NCBI GenBank assembly: GCA_964571815.1
Contig: CAZNDN010000003.1
Location: 18,083 to 82,082 of the forward strand
Direction: 5' to 3'
Source of the DNA: CAZNDN01 sp964571815
GTDB lineage: Bacteria > Fibrobacterota > Chitinivibrionia > Chitinivibrionales > WJKA01
DNA: 64,000 nucleotides
The notes below the pieces were generated by a model. The model saw nothing but the letters and a program-made list of their open reading frames with translations. It did no database searches and was not told the origin of the DNA. The translations under genes were made by a program, and so were the position numbers. Numbering within the stretch: the first letter of the stretch is position 1; each line of letters opens with the position of its first letter. This document shows, in pieces, positions 36,150 to 44,874 of this stretch.

Positions 36150-36605
36150 GTGATACGACCTTACGAGACGACGGTAGTCTTTGACGGGAGTCTCGGCGAC
36201 GATGTCCTGGCGAAGGAGCGTGAGAACGTCGAGAAGATCCTCAGCGAAAACGGCGAGGTGCAGCGGGCCGAGGTGTGGGGCAAGCGAAAACTCGCCTATC
36301 CCATCCGAAAGAAAGTTTCGGGCTACTACTGCCTTTTCTTTCACAAGGCCGAAGGTGACGTCAACGGCAGGCTGAAAGCCGCGCTGAGGCTGAACCAGCA
36401 TGTGCTGCGGTATCTTACCGTGGTTGCCGAGAAAGAGGCTGCGCCGGAGAAGTCGGGGCAGGAGAGCACGGAGCAGGCCACCGCGGAAGCTTCGGGTGAG
36501 TCCGGGGGGGCGGTCGGCGACAACGATACCGGGACTGAGCGGTCAGAGAAAACCGACGAACAGGAGAAGCCCGCCGAGAAACAGGAGGATGCTGATAATG
36601 CCTAG
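36150..36605 (+). CDS. rpsF: 30S ribosomal protein S6
   Basis: 151 residues; the first 95 are S6 (MIRPYETTVVFD, then KRKLAYPIRKKVSGYYCLF and LRLNQHVLRYLTVV), followed by an acidic, low-complexity tail of about 55 residues (TEQATAEASGESGG and similar). Start GTG 36150 has a strong AAAGGAGG at 36136-36143. It is the first of an S6-S18-L9 operon; the usual ssb gene between S6 and S18 is missing, and its end overlaps rpsR by 8 bases. Confidence 0.95.
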   Translation: MIRPYETTVVFDGSLGDDVLAKERENVEKILSENGEVQRAEVWGKRKLAYPIRKKVSGYYCLFFHKAEGDVNGRLKAALRLNQHVLRYLTVVAEKEAAPEKSGQESTEQATAEASGESGGAVGDNDTGTERSEKTDEQEKPAEKQEDADNA

Positions 36606-36834
36606 AAAATTAAAACCACGATCACGAAGAACCTGCTGGTTTGATGAGAATGCCGCGCGGCCTGACTACAAACAACCGGATGTTTTGCGGAGGTTCATTA
36701 CCGACAGGGGAAAGATCCTTCCGCGAAGAACGACGGCGGTGTGCGCGAAACACCAGCGAAGCCTGGCGCGGGCAATCAAGCGAGCCCGGCACCTGGCGTT
36801 GCTTCCGTTTGTTGCGGAGAACATTCATCGATAG
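36598..36834 (+). CDS. rpsR: 30S ribosomal protein S18
   Basis: 78 residues, read from ATG 36598 (MPRKLKPRSRRTCWFD) to TAG at 36834. S18 features are clear: YKQPDVLRRFITDRGKILPR, a TTAVCAKHQRSLARAIKRAR stretch and the end LLPFVAENIH. ACAGGAGGA lies upstream. The start overlaps the end of rpsF. Longer in-frame readings that begin inside rpsF are not real. Confidence 0.95.
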   Translation: MPRKLKPRSRRTCWFDENAARPDYKQPDVLRRFITDRGKILPRRTTAVCAKHQRSLARAIKRARHLALLPFVAENIHR

Positions 36835-36893
36835 CCTTCAGGCTCGTGGTAGAGCCGTCTGAGGGAATACCGGGCCGAAAAAGGAGAGGATTC

Positions 36894-37346
36894 ATGGAAG
36901 TGATTCTGAAAAAGGACCACGCGACCGTCGGGAAGGCCATGGATGTGGTTGTTGTGAAGGACGGTTACGCGCGCAACTATCTTATCCCCCGCGGGATTGC
37001 CGTGCCGGCGACCGAAGGCAACAGGAGGGCCGTGGAGGAGGCACAGCGCCTGGCTGAGAGACGCTCGGAGAAGAAGAGCGCCGCTGCGCGGGCCCTCGCG
37101 GCGAAGATCGCGAAAGTTCCCTGCACGATTAAAGTGAACGTGGGAGAGGACGACAAGATGTTCGGCTCCGTGGGAACGTCGGACATTGCGGAGTTCCTCG
37201 GTAAGGAAGGCTTCGAAATCGATCGCCATGCGGTTATGCTCAAGGAGCCGATCAAGGAACTCGGAGTCTACGACGTCCCGATTCAGCTTTTCAAGGATGT
37301 GAGGGCGTCGCTGAACGTGTGGGTGGTCAAAGACGAATCGAGCTGA
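36894..37346 (+). CDS. rplI: 50S ribosomal protein L9
   Basis: 150 residues, standard two-domain L9: N-terminal MEVILKKDHATVGKAMDVVV and VKDGYARNYLIPRGIAVPAT, a long central helix (EEAQRLAERRSEKKSAAARA) and the C-terminal FGSVGTSDIAEFL domain. ATG 36894 has AAGGAGAGG about 5 bases before it; longer in-frame readings start inside rpsR. Confidence 0.96.
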   Translation: MEVILKKDHATVGKAMDVVVVKDGYARNYLIPRGIAVPATEGNRRAVEEAQRLAERRSEKKSAAARALAAKIAKVPCTIKVNVGEDDKMFGSVGTSDIAEFLGKEGFEIDRHAVMLKEPIKELGVYDVPIQLFKDVRASLNVWVVKDESS

Positions 37347-37365
37347 TTCTCCACGGAGGTGGCAC

Positions 37366-38253
37366 ATGAAACTCAGGGGATGCTTTGTTGCTCTGGTTAC
37401 GCCTTTCCTGCCGGACGGAACCATTGACGAGGAGGGGTTTCGGGCGAATATCGAATTCCTGATAGAGCGCGGCATTGCCGGCATCGTGCCCTGCGGTACT
37501 ACGGGAGAGTCCGCAACCTTGTCGTGGGAAGAGCACAATCGGGTCGTGGACATAGCACTGCAGCAGGCCGCGGGTCGTGTGAAGGTAATTGCCGGTGCCG
37601 GCTCAAACAGCACCAGGGAGTCGGTTGAAGCGGCTCGTCATGCGCAGGAGCGGGGCGCCGATGCAATCCTGTGCATTACACCCTATTACAACAAGCCGCC
37701 GCAGGAAGGGCTCTATCAACATTATCGACACATAGCCACTGAAGTGAATGTGCCGGTGGTTGTCTACAATGTTCCCGGTCGAACGGGAGTCAACATCACG
37801 CCCGAAACACTGCAGCGGCTCTGCGAATTCGACAATATTATTGCGGTCAAGGAGGCAAGCGGTAATCTCGAACAGGTTTCCGAGATTCACCGGCGATGCG
37901 GGGAGCGGCTCTCGATCCTCTCCGGGGAGGATGCGCTGACGTTGCAGATTCTCTCCTGTGGGGGGCGGGGCGTGATATCCGTGGTCGCCAATATTCTCCC
38001 CGACCGCATGAGTGCGATGATAGAGGCCTTTGCCGGGAGTGATACGGCGGAGGCACTCAAGATTCACGAAGAGCTGGTTCCCGTGGCCGAAGCAATGTTT
38101 TTCGAGACCAACCCGATACCGGTGAAGACGGCCATGAATCACCTGGGCCACCACGGTGGCGGCTTCCGGCTGCCGCTGGTTCACATGGCGCCGGGCAATA
38201 AGGAGAAGCTCATCACCGTACTCAAAGAGAGTAAGGTGCCTTCACGAAAGTAG
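37366..38253 (+). CDS. dapA: 4-hydroxy-tetrahydrodipicolinate synthase
   Basis: Condenses aspartate semialdehyde and pyruvate, the first step of the diaminopimelate/lysine branch. 295 residues, with GTTGESATLS near residue 44, the VVVYNVPGRTGVNI segment (catalytic Tyr) and the Schiff-base lysine in IIAVKEASGN. It has a GGAGG five to eight bases before ATG 37366 and is followed by dapB after 12 bases. Confidence 0.96.
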   Translation: MKLRGCFVALVTPFLPDGTIDEEGFRANIEFLIERGIAGIVPCGTTGESATLSWEEHNRVVDIALQQAAGRVKVIAGAGSNSTRESVEAARHAQERGADAILCITPYYNKPPQEGLYQHYRHIATEVNVPVVVYNVPGRTGVNITPETLQRLCEFDNIIAVKEASGNLEQVSEIHRRCGERLSILSGEDALTLQILSCGGRGVISVVANILPDRMSAMIEAFAGSDTAEALKIHEELVPVAEAMFFETNPIPVKTAMNHLGHHGGGFRLPLVHMAPGNKEKLITVLKESKVPSRK

Positions 38254-38265
38254 TCCGGCGGTTTG

Positions 38266-39069
38266 ATGCCCACAAACGTAATCATTATTGGTGCTCTGGG
38301 ACGTATGGGCAGGGAGATCGGCCGCATTGTCCACGGGGACGATGCCGTGAGGATCGCGGGAGCCGTTGAGAGGGCGGACCATCCGGAAACGGGAGAGGAT
38401 TATGGTTCGTTGATGGGTTTCGGCGAAATGGGGGTCCGGGTCGAAAGTACAATTGATTCCGGGACGGTCGGTGGTGCCGTGGCGGTGAGTTTCACGACGG
38501 CTGAAACACTCGATTCGGTGCTTGATCAGGTCCGGGCCTCGCCGCTGCCGATAGTTGTGGGAACCACCGCCCTGAGCGCGGCTCAGCACTCCAGGGTTGC
38601 GGATCTCGCCCGTCGGGTGCCGGTGGTATGCAGCCCCAACATGAGCCTGGGAGTGAACCTCCTTTTTGCCCTCACCGAGATTGCCGCACGTCGCCTGAAA
38701 GACGAATTCGACATTGAAATTGTCGAAGCCCATCATCGGCACAAGAAGGATTCTCCGAGCGGCACGGCAAGGAAGCTGGGAGAAATCGCCGCTTCCGCGC
38801 TGGGGCGGGAATACGATTCGGCCGTACGCCACGGGCGTCACGGCTCCGGCACGGAAAGAACGACCGGGGAGATCGGAATGCACGCGGTGCGGGGAGGCGA
38901 GATCGTGGGTGATCATACCGTGCTTTTTGCCGGGGCCGCGGAGCGTCTTGAGCTGCGGCATTCGGCGCAGAACCGCTCCACCTTTGCCCGGGGAGCGGTT
39001 GCCGCGGCAAAATGGGTTGCGGAGAAGGAGCCGGGACTTTATTCTATGAAGGACGTGCTGGAGTTGTAG
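38266..39069 (+). CDS. dapB: 4-hydroxy-tetrahydrodipicolinate reductase
   Basis: Second step of the diaminopimelate branch. 267 residues, with the NAD(P)-binding IGALGRMGREIG near the N-terminus, VVGTTALS, the SPNMSLGVNLLF motif and the catalytic HHRHKKDSPSGTA segment. Start ATG 38266; a TTG one codon earlier is in frame but less likely. It follows dapA closely, so the two are co-transcribed. Confidence 0.96.
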   Translation: MPTNVIIIGALGRMGREIGRIVHGDDAVRIAGAVERADHPETGEDYGSLMGFGEMGVRVESTIDSGTVGGAVAVSFTTAETLDSVLDQVRASPLPIVVGTTALSAAQHSRVADLARRVPVVCSPNMSLGVNLLFALTEIAARRLKDEFDIEIVEAHHRHKKDSPSGTARKLGEIAASALGREYDSAVRHGRHGSGTERTTGEIGMHAVRGGEIVGDHTVLFAGAAERLELRHSAQNRSTFARGAVAAAKWVAEKEPGLYSMKDVLEL

Positions 39070-39112
39070 GCCTTCCCACGGCTGCCGGCGCTACAGCCTG
39101 GAGAGCAGTTCC

Positions 39113-40687
39113 ATGAAACAGTCTACACCCGTTGTGTTGATCGCGACACTTCTTTTCTTCACGGTATCCTCCGCGGCTTCGGAGTCGCGGGACAGCGAGG
39201 CCTTCGACTACCGGGAACACCCTTTCGCCGTCACCTCGCCGGGCCATTACCTGCAACTTGCTCAGCTCGAGGAAGAAGAGGAAGAGGTGGTGGAGGACCT
39301 GTTGAGCGAGGAGGGAGCGGCCGCGGTCGAACCTCCGCCGGTGGAAAATGCGGAGGATGGGGAAGCGGCTCCGGAAGCGGAGGGCGAGAGCAAGCGGAAT
39401 GAAGAGCAGGAAGTGGACGAGGATACGGTTGAGGCTTCGCCTGAGCGTGCGACCGAAACTGAAGAAGCTCCGGAAGAGGCTGTGGGCGTGGATGAATTCG
39501 ATCTGCTTATCGAGGAAGGTGAGGACGAGATAGTGGAAGAGGAGCCCGCGGCGGAAGCGGTGGTGGAGAGCGTGGAGGACACGGCCGATTCGATTTCCGA
39601 AATGCCGGAGCCGGAGGTGGTGGAAGCACAGGCCGATACGGGGGCTTCCGGGGTGATTGTTGAGGAAGAAGAGGCGGAGCTGGTGGTGCCCGCCGGGGAT
39701 GTACCTCAGCAGGAGACGATCGATTCCACGGAACCGCCTGTCGTGGAGGCTGCCAGGATCGAGGATACCCGGGCGATAAACTTCGCTCAGAACCTCGAGG
39801 ACTATCGCTCGCCGAAGCTGGCGATGCTGCTTTCCCTGCTCGTGCCCGGCGCCGGCCAGGCCTATGCCAAATCATACTGGAAAACAGCGCTCTTCGGCGT
39901 CGTGGAAGCAGCCGTGATCGGTGTGAGTGTTGCTTACTACCGCAAGGGGGCGAATTTCAACAGGCGGGCACGGGCCCATGCCGACACGGCCTACTCCGAC
40001 AGCCTGTTCCGGGCCTACTACCGGAATCTGTGGAAGGGTGTCCACGACTACGCGCAACGCTGGGTTGATGCGGACCCGGACGAGTACGCCGATTCCGTGC
40101 TCAACACCGAGATCTTCGCCTTTTACGGGGAAGACGGGGAGCCGCTGGATACAACCTATCTCCGCAGGCAATTCCGGAAGAAATCCGATGAATTCTACGC
40201 GCTGATCGAGGACGACCTCCTTATTCAGGGGTGGAAAGATGTCTGGGAGAATCCCAATGACCACAATCCGGTGCTCGATCCGGAACTCGTGGCTCAAAAA
40301 GTTGAGGACACGGTATACGCCTCGGGCGATACGGTCATTGTGACGACGCAGAGTTTTGACGACATTCCATACAAGTATACCCGGTCGATAGACGAAGAAT
40401 CAGACAAAATGAACGACGTAAACCGTTACGGTTTCTCGGATTACTACGATATCTATCGGGGATTGATTCGGAAGAAAAACAGCAATTACCGCACGGCGGG
40501 ACATGTGCTCTACGTGATGCTGGTGAACCATATTGCAAGCGCGATCGATGCGGGGATCAGCGCCAAGGCCCACAATGCGCGACTTCTGAACAAGCAGAGT
40601 TTCTGGCGCAGAATCCACATCGAACAGCAATGGGTGAATACGGGGGACGACCTTGTGCCCGGGATCGCGCTGGGAGTGAGTTTCTGA
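39113..40687 (+). CDS. Exported DUF5683-like protein with a long acidic linker
   Basis: 524 residues. After a signal peptide (VVLIATLLFFTVSSAASE), residues 50-215 are extremely rich in Glu and Val (runs such as LEEEEEEVVEDLLSEE), a low-complexity tether. From about 225 a folded part begins: KLAMLLSLLVPGAGQAYAKS followed by WKTALFGVVEAAVIGVSVAYY matches the DUF5683 pattern of two membrane helices after a PGxGQ turn, then a long, Tyr/Asp-rich tail. GGAGAG precedes ATG 39113. It overlaps nothing and is followed 2 bases later by a shorter relative. Function unknown; envelope location likely. Confidence 0.7.
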   Translation: MKQSTPVVLIATLLFFTVSSAASESRDSEAFDYREHPFAVTSPGHYLQLAQLEEEEEEVVEDLLSEEGAAAVEPPPVENAEDGEAAPEAEGESKRNEEQEVDEDTVEASPERATETEEAPEEAVGVDEFDLLIEEGEDEIVEEEPAAEAVVESVEDTADSISEMPEPEVVEAQADTGASGVIVEEEEAELVVPAGDVPQQETIDSTEPPVVEAARIEDTRAINFAQNLEDYRSPKLAMLLSLLVPGAGQAYAKSYWKTALFGVVEAAVIGVSVAYYRKGANFNRRARAHADTAYSDSLFRAYYRNLWKGVHDYAQRWVDADPDEYADSVLNTEIFAFYGEDGEPLDTTYLRRQFRKKSDEFYALIEDDLLIQGWKDVWENPNDHNPVLDPELVAQKVEDTVYASGDTVIVTTQSFDDIPYKYTRSIDEESDKMNDVNRYGFSDYYDIYRGLIRKKNSNYRTAGHVLYVMLVNHIASAIDAGISAKAHNARLLNKQSFWRRIHIEQQWVNTGDDLVPGIALGVSF

Positions 40688-40689
40688 GC

Positions 40690-41400
40690 GTGATACGTCC
40701 AACCTTTTTATCCCGGCTGTGCGTCGCGGTTGCCGTGCCGGCGGCGGTTGCCGTGGCTCAAGTGGAAGTTGAAGAAGAGGTTGTCACCGACAGTGTCGAC
40801 GTCTTCGCGTACGAGGAACCGGAGAAGTCGGGGGCTCCCGCCATGCTTGCTTCCCTGGCTCTGCCCGGTCTGGGGCACCAGTATCTTGAAAAGCCGAACC
40901 GGGCGCTTACCTATTTCACGTTCGAGGCAATCTTTATCTACGGGCTTGCATACTCGGCACGATACTCACGTCGTCTCATGAAGGATTCCAGGGCGTACGC
41001 GGGGACGTATGCCGATGTACGGGGCGGGGAGGGTGCCGACACGTACTTCTGGCAGAATGTCGGCCGGTTCATGGATTCACGGGAGTACAACCGGGTGTTG
41101 GAGCTTAACCGCACCGAGGACATCGAGGATCGCAAATACGTGGGGGACAACCTGCAATGGCGATGGGCGAATGACTCCCTGCGGGAGGAATACAACGAAA
41201 TCCGCGGACGGGCGACGGGTTTCCAGGTAGCTTCGAATTTTTTCATCGCCGCCATGGTTCTCAACCGGGTCGTGGCGTTTATCGATGCCCGTGCCTCATC
41301 GAGACCCAGGGCCATACGGAGCACGTCACTGCACTTCCACCCTCGTCTTGGAAGGGACGACGCGCCGTCGCTGGGAATGGTGCTCACCAGACGCTTCTGA
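40690..41400 (+). CDS. DUF5683-like exported protein (short relative)
   Basis: 236 residues from GTG 40690, two bases after the previous stop. Signal peptide (LCVAVAVPAAVAVAQ), a short acidic segment (VEVEEEVV), then MLASLALPGLGHQYLEKPNR followed by TYFTFEAIFIYGLAYSARY, the same PGxGxxY-membrane layout as its neighbour. A second hydrophobic segment lies at about 180-200. The pair appears to have arisen by duplication of the folded part; the acidic tether is almost absent here. Function unknown. Confidence 0.7.
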   Translation: MIRPTFLSRLCVAVAVPAAVAVAQVEVEEEVVTDSVDVFAYEEPEKSGAPAMLASLALPGLGHQYLEKPNRALTYFTFEAIFIYGLAYSARYSRRLMKDSRAYAGTYADVRGGEGADTYFWQNVGRFMDSREYNRVLELNRTEDIEDRKYVGDNLQWRWANDSLREEYNEIRGRATGFQVASNFFIAAMVLNRVVAFIDARASSRPRAIRSTSLHFHPRLGRDDAPSLGMVLTRRF

Positions 41401-41420
41401 GTGCGTCGGACTGCAGGCAC

Positions 41421-42182
41421 ATGGAAAAGGACGCGATTCGTCGGTTGCTTGAGCAGGTTCGCCGCGGAGATGTGGCGGTGCGGGAGGCCATGGAGGCACT
41501 GCATGAGCTGCCCTTCAGCGATCTGGGATACGCCAAAGTCGATCATCATCGATCCGTCCGCAAGGGATCACCCGAAGTTATCTTCTGTCAGGGCAAATCG
41601 GTCGACGATGTGCTCGGTATTGTCTCGCAGCAGCGCACCGGGGGTGAGACGGTGTTCGGCACGCGCGCATCGGAGAACATCCTTGCCGCTGTAACCGAAA
41701 GGTTTCCCGATACCGAATCAAATCGGGTCGCCCGCTGCTTCTGGCGCAAGTCACGGGGGTGGAAAAAGAAGCCGAAGGCGCGCCGGCGGGGAACCGTCGT
41801 GGTCGCGTCGGGCGGGACATCGGATGCCCCGGTGGCCGAAGAGGCGCGCGTTACCGTGGAGCTGCTCGGGCATGAGTGCACGGCGCTGCACGACGTCGGG
41901 GTGGCCGGGATACACAGACTCTTTGCTTTCAAGAAAGAGCTTCGGGAGGCCGGCGTGGTGATTGCCGTGGCCGGCATGGAGGGCGCGTTGCCGTCGGTGA
42001 TTGCCGGCTACGTTTCCTGCCCCGTTATCGGCGTGCCGACCAGTGTCGGATACGGATCCCACCTTGGCGGAATGGTGCCGCTGTTTGCAATGCTCAACTC
42101 CTGTGCAAGCGGCCTGTGCGTAGTGAATATCGACAACGGCTTCGGCGCGGGCTATGCCGCGACTCTCATGAACGCACGATAG
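41421..42182 (+). CDS. larB: LarB-type pyridinium-3,5-biscarboxylate mononucleotide synthase
   Basis: 253 residues. LarB carboxylates and hydrolyses nicotinic acid adenine dinucleotide in the synthesis of the nickel-pincer cofactor of lactate racemase; it is related to PurE. The PurE-like half starts at about 125 (VVVASGGTSDAPVAEEA) and includes VAVAGMEGALPSVIAGYVSCPVIG-type strands and the cysteine-containing SCASGLCVVNIDNGFGAGY end. LarC and LarE, which complete the cofactor, are not in this window. It is the last gene of the plus-strand run begun at L25. Confidence 0.85.
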   Translation: MEKDAIRRLLEQVRRGDVAVREAMEALHELPFSDLGYAKVDHHRSVRKGSPEVIFCQGKSVDDVLGIVSQQRTGGETVFGTRASENILAAVTERFPDTESNRVARCFWRKSRGWKKKPKARRRGTVVVASGGTSDAPVAEEARVTVELLGHECTALHDVGVAGIHRLFAFKKELREAGVVIAVAGMEGALPSVIAGYVSCPVIGVPTSVGYGSHLGGMVPLFAMLNSCASGLCVVNIDNGFGAGYAATLMNAR

Positions 42183-42236
42183 TCAGGTGCCCTCGGCCGA
42201 AACGGGCGCCGGCGTGAATTCCGAGAGCTCGCAAGC

Positions 42237-43034
42237 TCAGCGCGCGGGGATTCGTACTTCAAACATCACGGGCCAGCATTTCCCGGTCAGAAAAAAGGTG
42301 CCGGTCCGAGGGCGGTAGGCAATGCCGTTGAGCACTTTGCTTCTATCAGCCACGTCGGCCTTCTCGAGCAAGAGCGAGCAGTCGATGGTTCTCAGTACCG
42401 TTCCGGTTGCGGGGTCGATCTCAAAGACAAACGTGCTGTGCCACACGTTGGCATAGAGTCTCCCGTTTACCCATTCCAGCTCGTTGAGCTGCGTGAGCCG
42501 GTTGCCGCGAAAGGTTACCGGAATGACGCCGACTCTTTTGAATGAGTTGTCCCGCAGGGTCAACGTGTCGGTGCCGTTGCTCATGATGAACCGGGTATCG
42601 TCGCGGGTCAATCCCCACCCTTCTCCCTTGTAGTGGAATACGCCGACGGATTCAAGGTCGGCGATGTCGTAGCGCACGGCAACACCGCTTTTCCACGTGA
42701 GCTGCACGAGGGTTGTGGCGTGAAGCGCAAGCCCCTCGGCGAACACCCCGTCCACGGCACGTTGAGCCGTCACCTCTCCGGTTGCGGGGTCGACCACTCG
42801 AAGGGAGGATTTACCTACAACCCCTGTGCTTTCGTAGAGGTTGCCGTCCCAATAGAGTAGCCCCTGGGTAAACGCGGACGTGTCGTGGGGAAGGGTGCGG
42901 ACAACCACCGGTGTGACGCTGGGAAGCGGCCCGGGGGAATCGCCGGATTCGCGATCGGAGGATTTCCGGTCGCAACTGCCCGCTGTCAGGCCCGCACACA
43001 CCAGCCAGGCGCATAATCTGCTGCCGGGGTTCAC
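42237..43034 (-). CDS. Glutaminyl-peptide cyclotransferase, predicted lipoprotein
   Basis: 265 residues, GTG start at 43034. The N-terminus (CAWLVCAGLTAGSC) is a lipoprotein signal with a good lipobox (TAGSC). From about residue 45 it is a plant/bacterial-type five-bladed glutamine cyclotransferase: LPHDTSAFTQGLLYWDGNLY, then TGEVTAQRAVDGVFAEGLAL and LTQLNELEWVNGRLYANVW. The enzyme forms N-terminal pyroglutamate on exported proteins. It lies at the end of the minus-strand run from the acyltransferase gene. Confidence 0.85.
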   Translation of the reverse strand: MNPGSRLCAWLVCAGLTAGSCDRKSSDRESGDSPGPLPSVTPVVVRTLPHDTSAFTQGLLYWDGNLYESTGVVGKSSLRVVDPATGEVTAQRAVDGVFAEGLALHATTLVQLTWKSGVAVRYDIADLESVGVFHYKGEGWGLTRDDTRFIMSNGTDTLTLRDNSFKRVGVIPVTFRGNRLTQLNELEWVNGRLYANVWHSTFVFEIDPATGTVLRTIDCSLLLEKADVADRSKVLNGIAYRPRTGTFFLTGKCWPVMFEVRIPAR

Positions 43035-43061
43035 GGTGATCTTTCCGCCACAGGGCGCTGC

Positions 43062-43478
43062 CTACTCTCCGATTATCTTTATCAGCACCCGCTTGGCCCG
43101 CTTGCCGTCAAACTCGCCGTAGAACACCTGTTCCCACGGGCCCAGATCGAGTTTGCCGTCGGTAATCGCCACAACGACTTCCCTTCCCATTATCTGCCGT
43201 TTCAGGTGAGCATCGGCATTGTCTTCGTACCCGTTGTGCCGGTACTTGCTGACCGGCTCATGCGGTGCAAGGTTTTCGAGCCACTCGTCGTAGTCGTTAA
43301 GCAACCCCTGCTCGTCGTCGTTGATATACACCGAGGCGGTAATATGCATGGCATTTACCAGACACAGTCCGTCCTTGACCTTGCTGCGCTTGACCGCCTC
43401 TTCCACTTTCGGGGTAATGTTGATGTAATCACGACGCGTGGGAATGTTGAATGTCAGTGTGTCGCGATAGGATCTCAT
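43062..43478 (-). CDS. yjbQ: YjbQ/UPF0047 family protein
   Basis: 138 residues, nearly the whole protein being the UPF0047 fold: GLCLVNAMHITASVYINDDE, then YRHNGYEDNADAHLKRQIMG with the conserved His/Asp cluster, and LGPWEQVFYGEFDG near the end. Some members show weak thiamine-phosphate synthase activity; the physiological role is unclear. Its ATG overlaps the stop of pgi (ATGA), so it is translated with pgi. Confidence 0.9.
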   Translation of the reverse strand: MRSYRDTLTFNIPTRRDYINITPKVEEAVKRSKVKDGLCLVNAMHITASVYINDDEQGLLNDYDEWLENLAPHEPVSKYRHNGYEDNADAHLKRQIMGREVVVAITDGKLDLGPWEQVFYGEFDGKRAKRVLIKIIGE

Positions 43479-44824
43479 AGGCCCATACCTTTCATTTTCC
43501 GGTTTAACTCATCGAAGCGCTCCTCAAACCCGGGCTTGCCGAGAAGAGCGAACATGTTTTTCTTGTACGCTTCCACCCCGGGCTGGTTGAAGGGGTTTAC
43601 GCGAAGGAGATATCCGGAGAGAGCTATTGCTTTTTCGAAAAAGTAAAAGAAGTGTCCCAGGGATCGTTCTGTTCGGTCGGCGAGCCGGATTGTCGAGACC
43701 GGAACGCCGCCGTCAAGATGCGCCAGCAGGGTGCCGTTGCATGCCTGGTTGTTGATTTCTTCAAGACTCTTGCCCGCCAGATAATTCAGCCCGTCCTCGT
43801 TGTCGGAAAACGCCGGCACACTGAGCGATTTTCGCGTGGAGGAGAGAACGAGCAGGGTCTCAAAGACATTTCGTAATCCTTCCTGCATCCATTGCCCCAC
43901 CGAGTGAAGATCGGTCGTGTAATCCAGCACCGTGGGAAACAGCCCCGTGAGCTGCTTTCCTTCGCTTTCGCCGGCAAGCTGTTTCCACCATTCTCCCAGG
44001 TAGTGAAGGTGAGGCTGGAAGGTCGCCATGACTTCGATAACCAGGCCCCGACGAAAGAGGATGTTGCGGTTGACGGCATAGCGGGCAGCGGGGTTTCCCT
44101 CGAGTTCGGCGCCTGTGCATTGCTTCGCCGCCTCGGCGGCGCCCGAAAGAAGATCTTCGATATTGATCCCAGCAAAGGCCATGGGAAACAGTCCGACGGC
44201 CGTTAGAACCGAGAACCTTCCCCCGATGTCGGGAGGAATCGGCAGTGTTGCGTACCCTTCCTGCCGGGCAAGATTTCTCAGGGCACCCTTGTCCGGGTCG
44301 GTGGTGGCAACGATCCGGGCGGCCGCCTCTTCGGTGCCGTACCGCTGCTCCATCCACTGCCTGAGCACACGGAAGGCCACGCCGGGCTCGGTGGTTGTCC
44401 CGCTCTTGGAAATCACGTTGAGAGTGACCTCACGGTTTTCAAGCACCTTGAGCAGGTCGGAAAGATAGTCCGAATTAAGGTGGTGTCCGGCGAAAAGGAT
44501 TTTCGGGGACCGCAAATCGTCGAACGACGGCCCGAGGAGTTCGACGGCGGCACGCGTCCCCAGGTAGGAGCCGCCGATTCCAATGCACACCATGGTATCG
44601 GCTTTCTCTCTGAGGTGCGAGGCCGTCCGCACCACCTCGTTCAGCAGATCGGCAGGTTGACGAGTGGGCAACTCCAGCCAGCCCAGATAATCGTTTCCCG
44701 GGCCCCGCTTCTCGACAAGGAGGCGTTCGGCCTCTGCGAGAGGCTCCCGATAGGCTTCCCGTTCCTTCTCGTCGATGTGTCCGCTCAGAGCTCGGTCATC
44801 GTATTCCAGGGAGTGTTGCGGCAT
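43475..44824 (-). CDS. pgi: Glucose-6-phosphate isomerase (short, Bacillus-type)
   Basis: 449 residues, the short bacterial Pgi form. Key segments: ICIGIGGSYLGTRAAVE-like substrate loop (MVCIGIGGSYLG), NVISKSGTTTEP, GRFSVLTAVGLFPMAF and LDYTTDLHSVGQWMQEG near the C-terminus. Start ATG 44824 (MPQHSLEYDD) follows GGAAAG; a much longer in-frame reading to 45019 overlaps the upstream gene. It is preceded by the c-di-AMP synthase gene in the same direction. Confidence 0.93.
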   Translation of the reverse strand: MPQHSLEYDDRALSGHIDEKEREAYREPLAEAERLLVEKRGPGNDYLGWLELPTRQPADLLNEVVRTASHLREKADTMVCIGIGGSYLGTRAAVELLGPSFDDLRSPKILFAGHHLNSDYLSDLLKVLENREVTLNVISKSGTTTEPGVAFRVLRQWMEQRYGTEEAAARIVATTDPDKGALRNLARQEGYATLPIPPDIGGRFSVLTAVGLFPMAFAGINIEDLLSGAAEAAKQCTGAELEGNPAARYAVNRNILFRRGLVIEVMATFQPHLHYLGEWWKQLAGESEGKQLTGLFPTVLDYTTDLHSVGQWMQEGLRNVFETLLVLSSTRKSLSVPAFSDNEDGLNYLAGKSLEEINNQACNGTLLAHLDGGVPVSTIRLADRTERSLGHFFYFFEKAIALSGYLLRVNPFNQPGVEAYKKNMFALLGKPGFEERFDELNRKMKGMGL

Positions 44825-44874
44825 GGTTTCTTTCCAAGGGTTGAAGTTGTGGGAATTTTCGGCGACCGTGGAGA

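Noticed and set aside
42190..42236. A terminator after larB
   Set aside because: A small GAGCTCGCAAGCTC hairpin exists, but it has no T tract.
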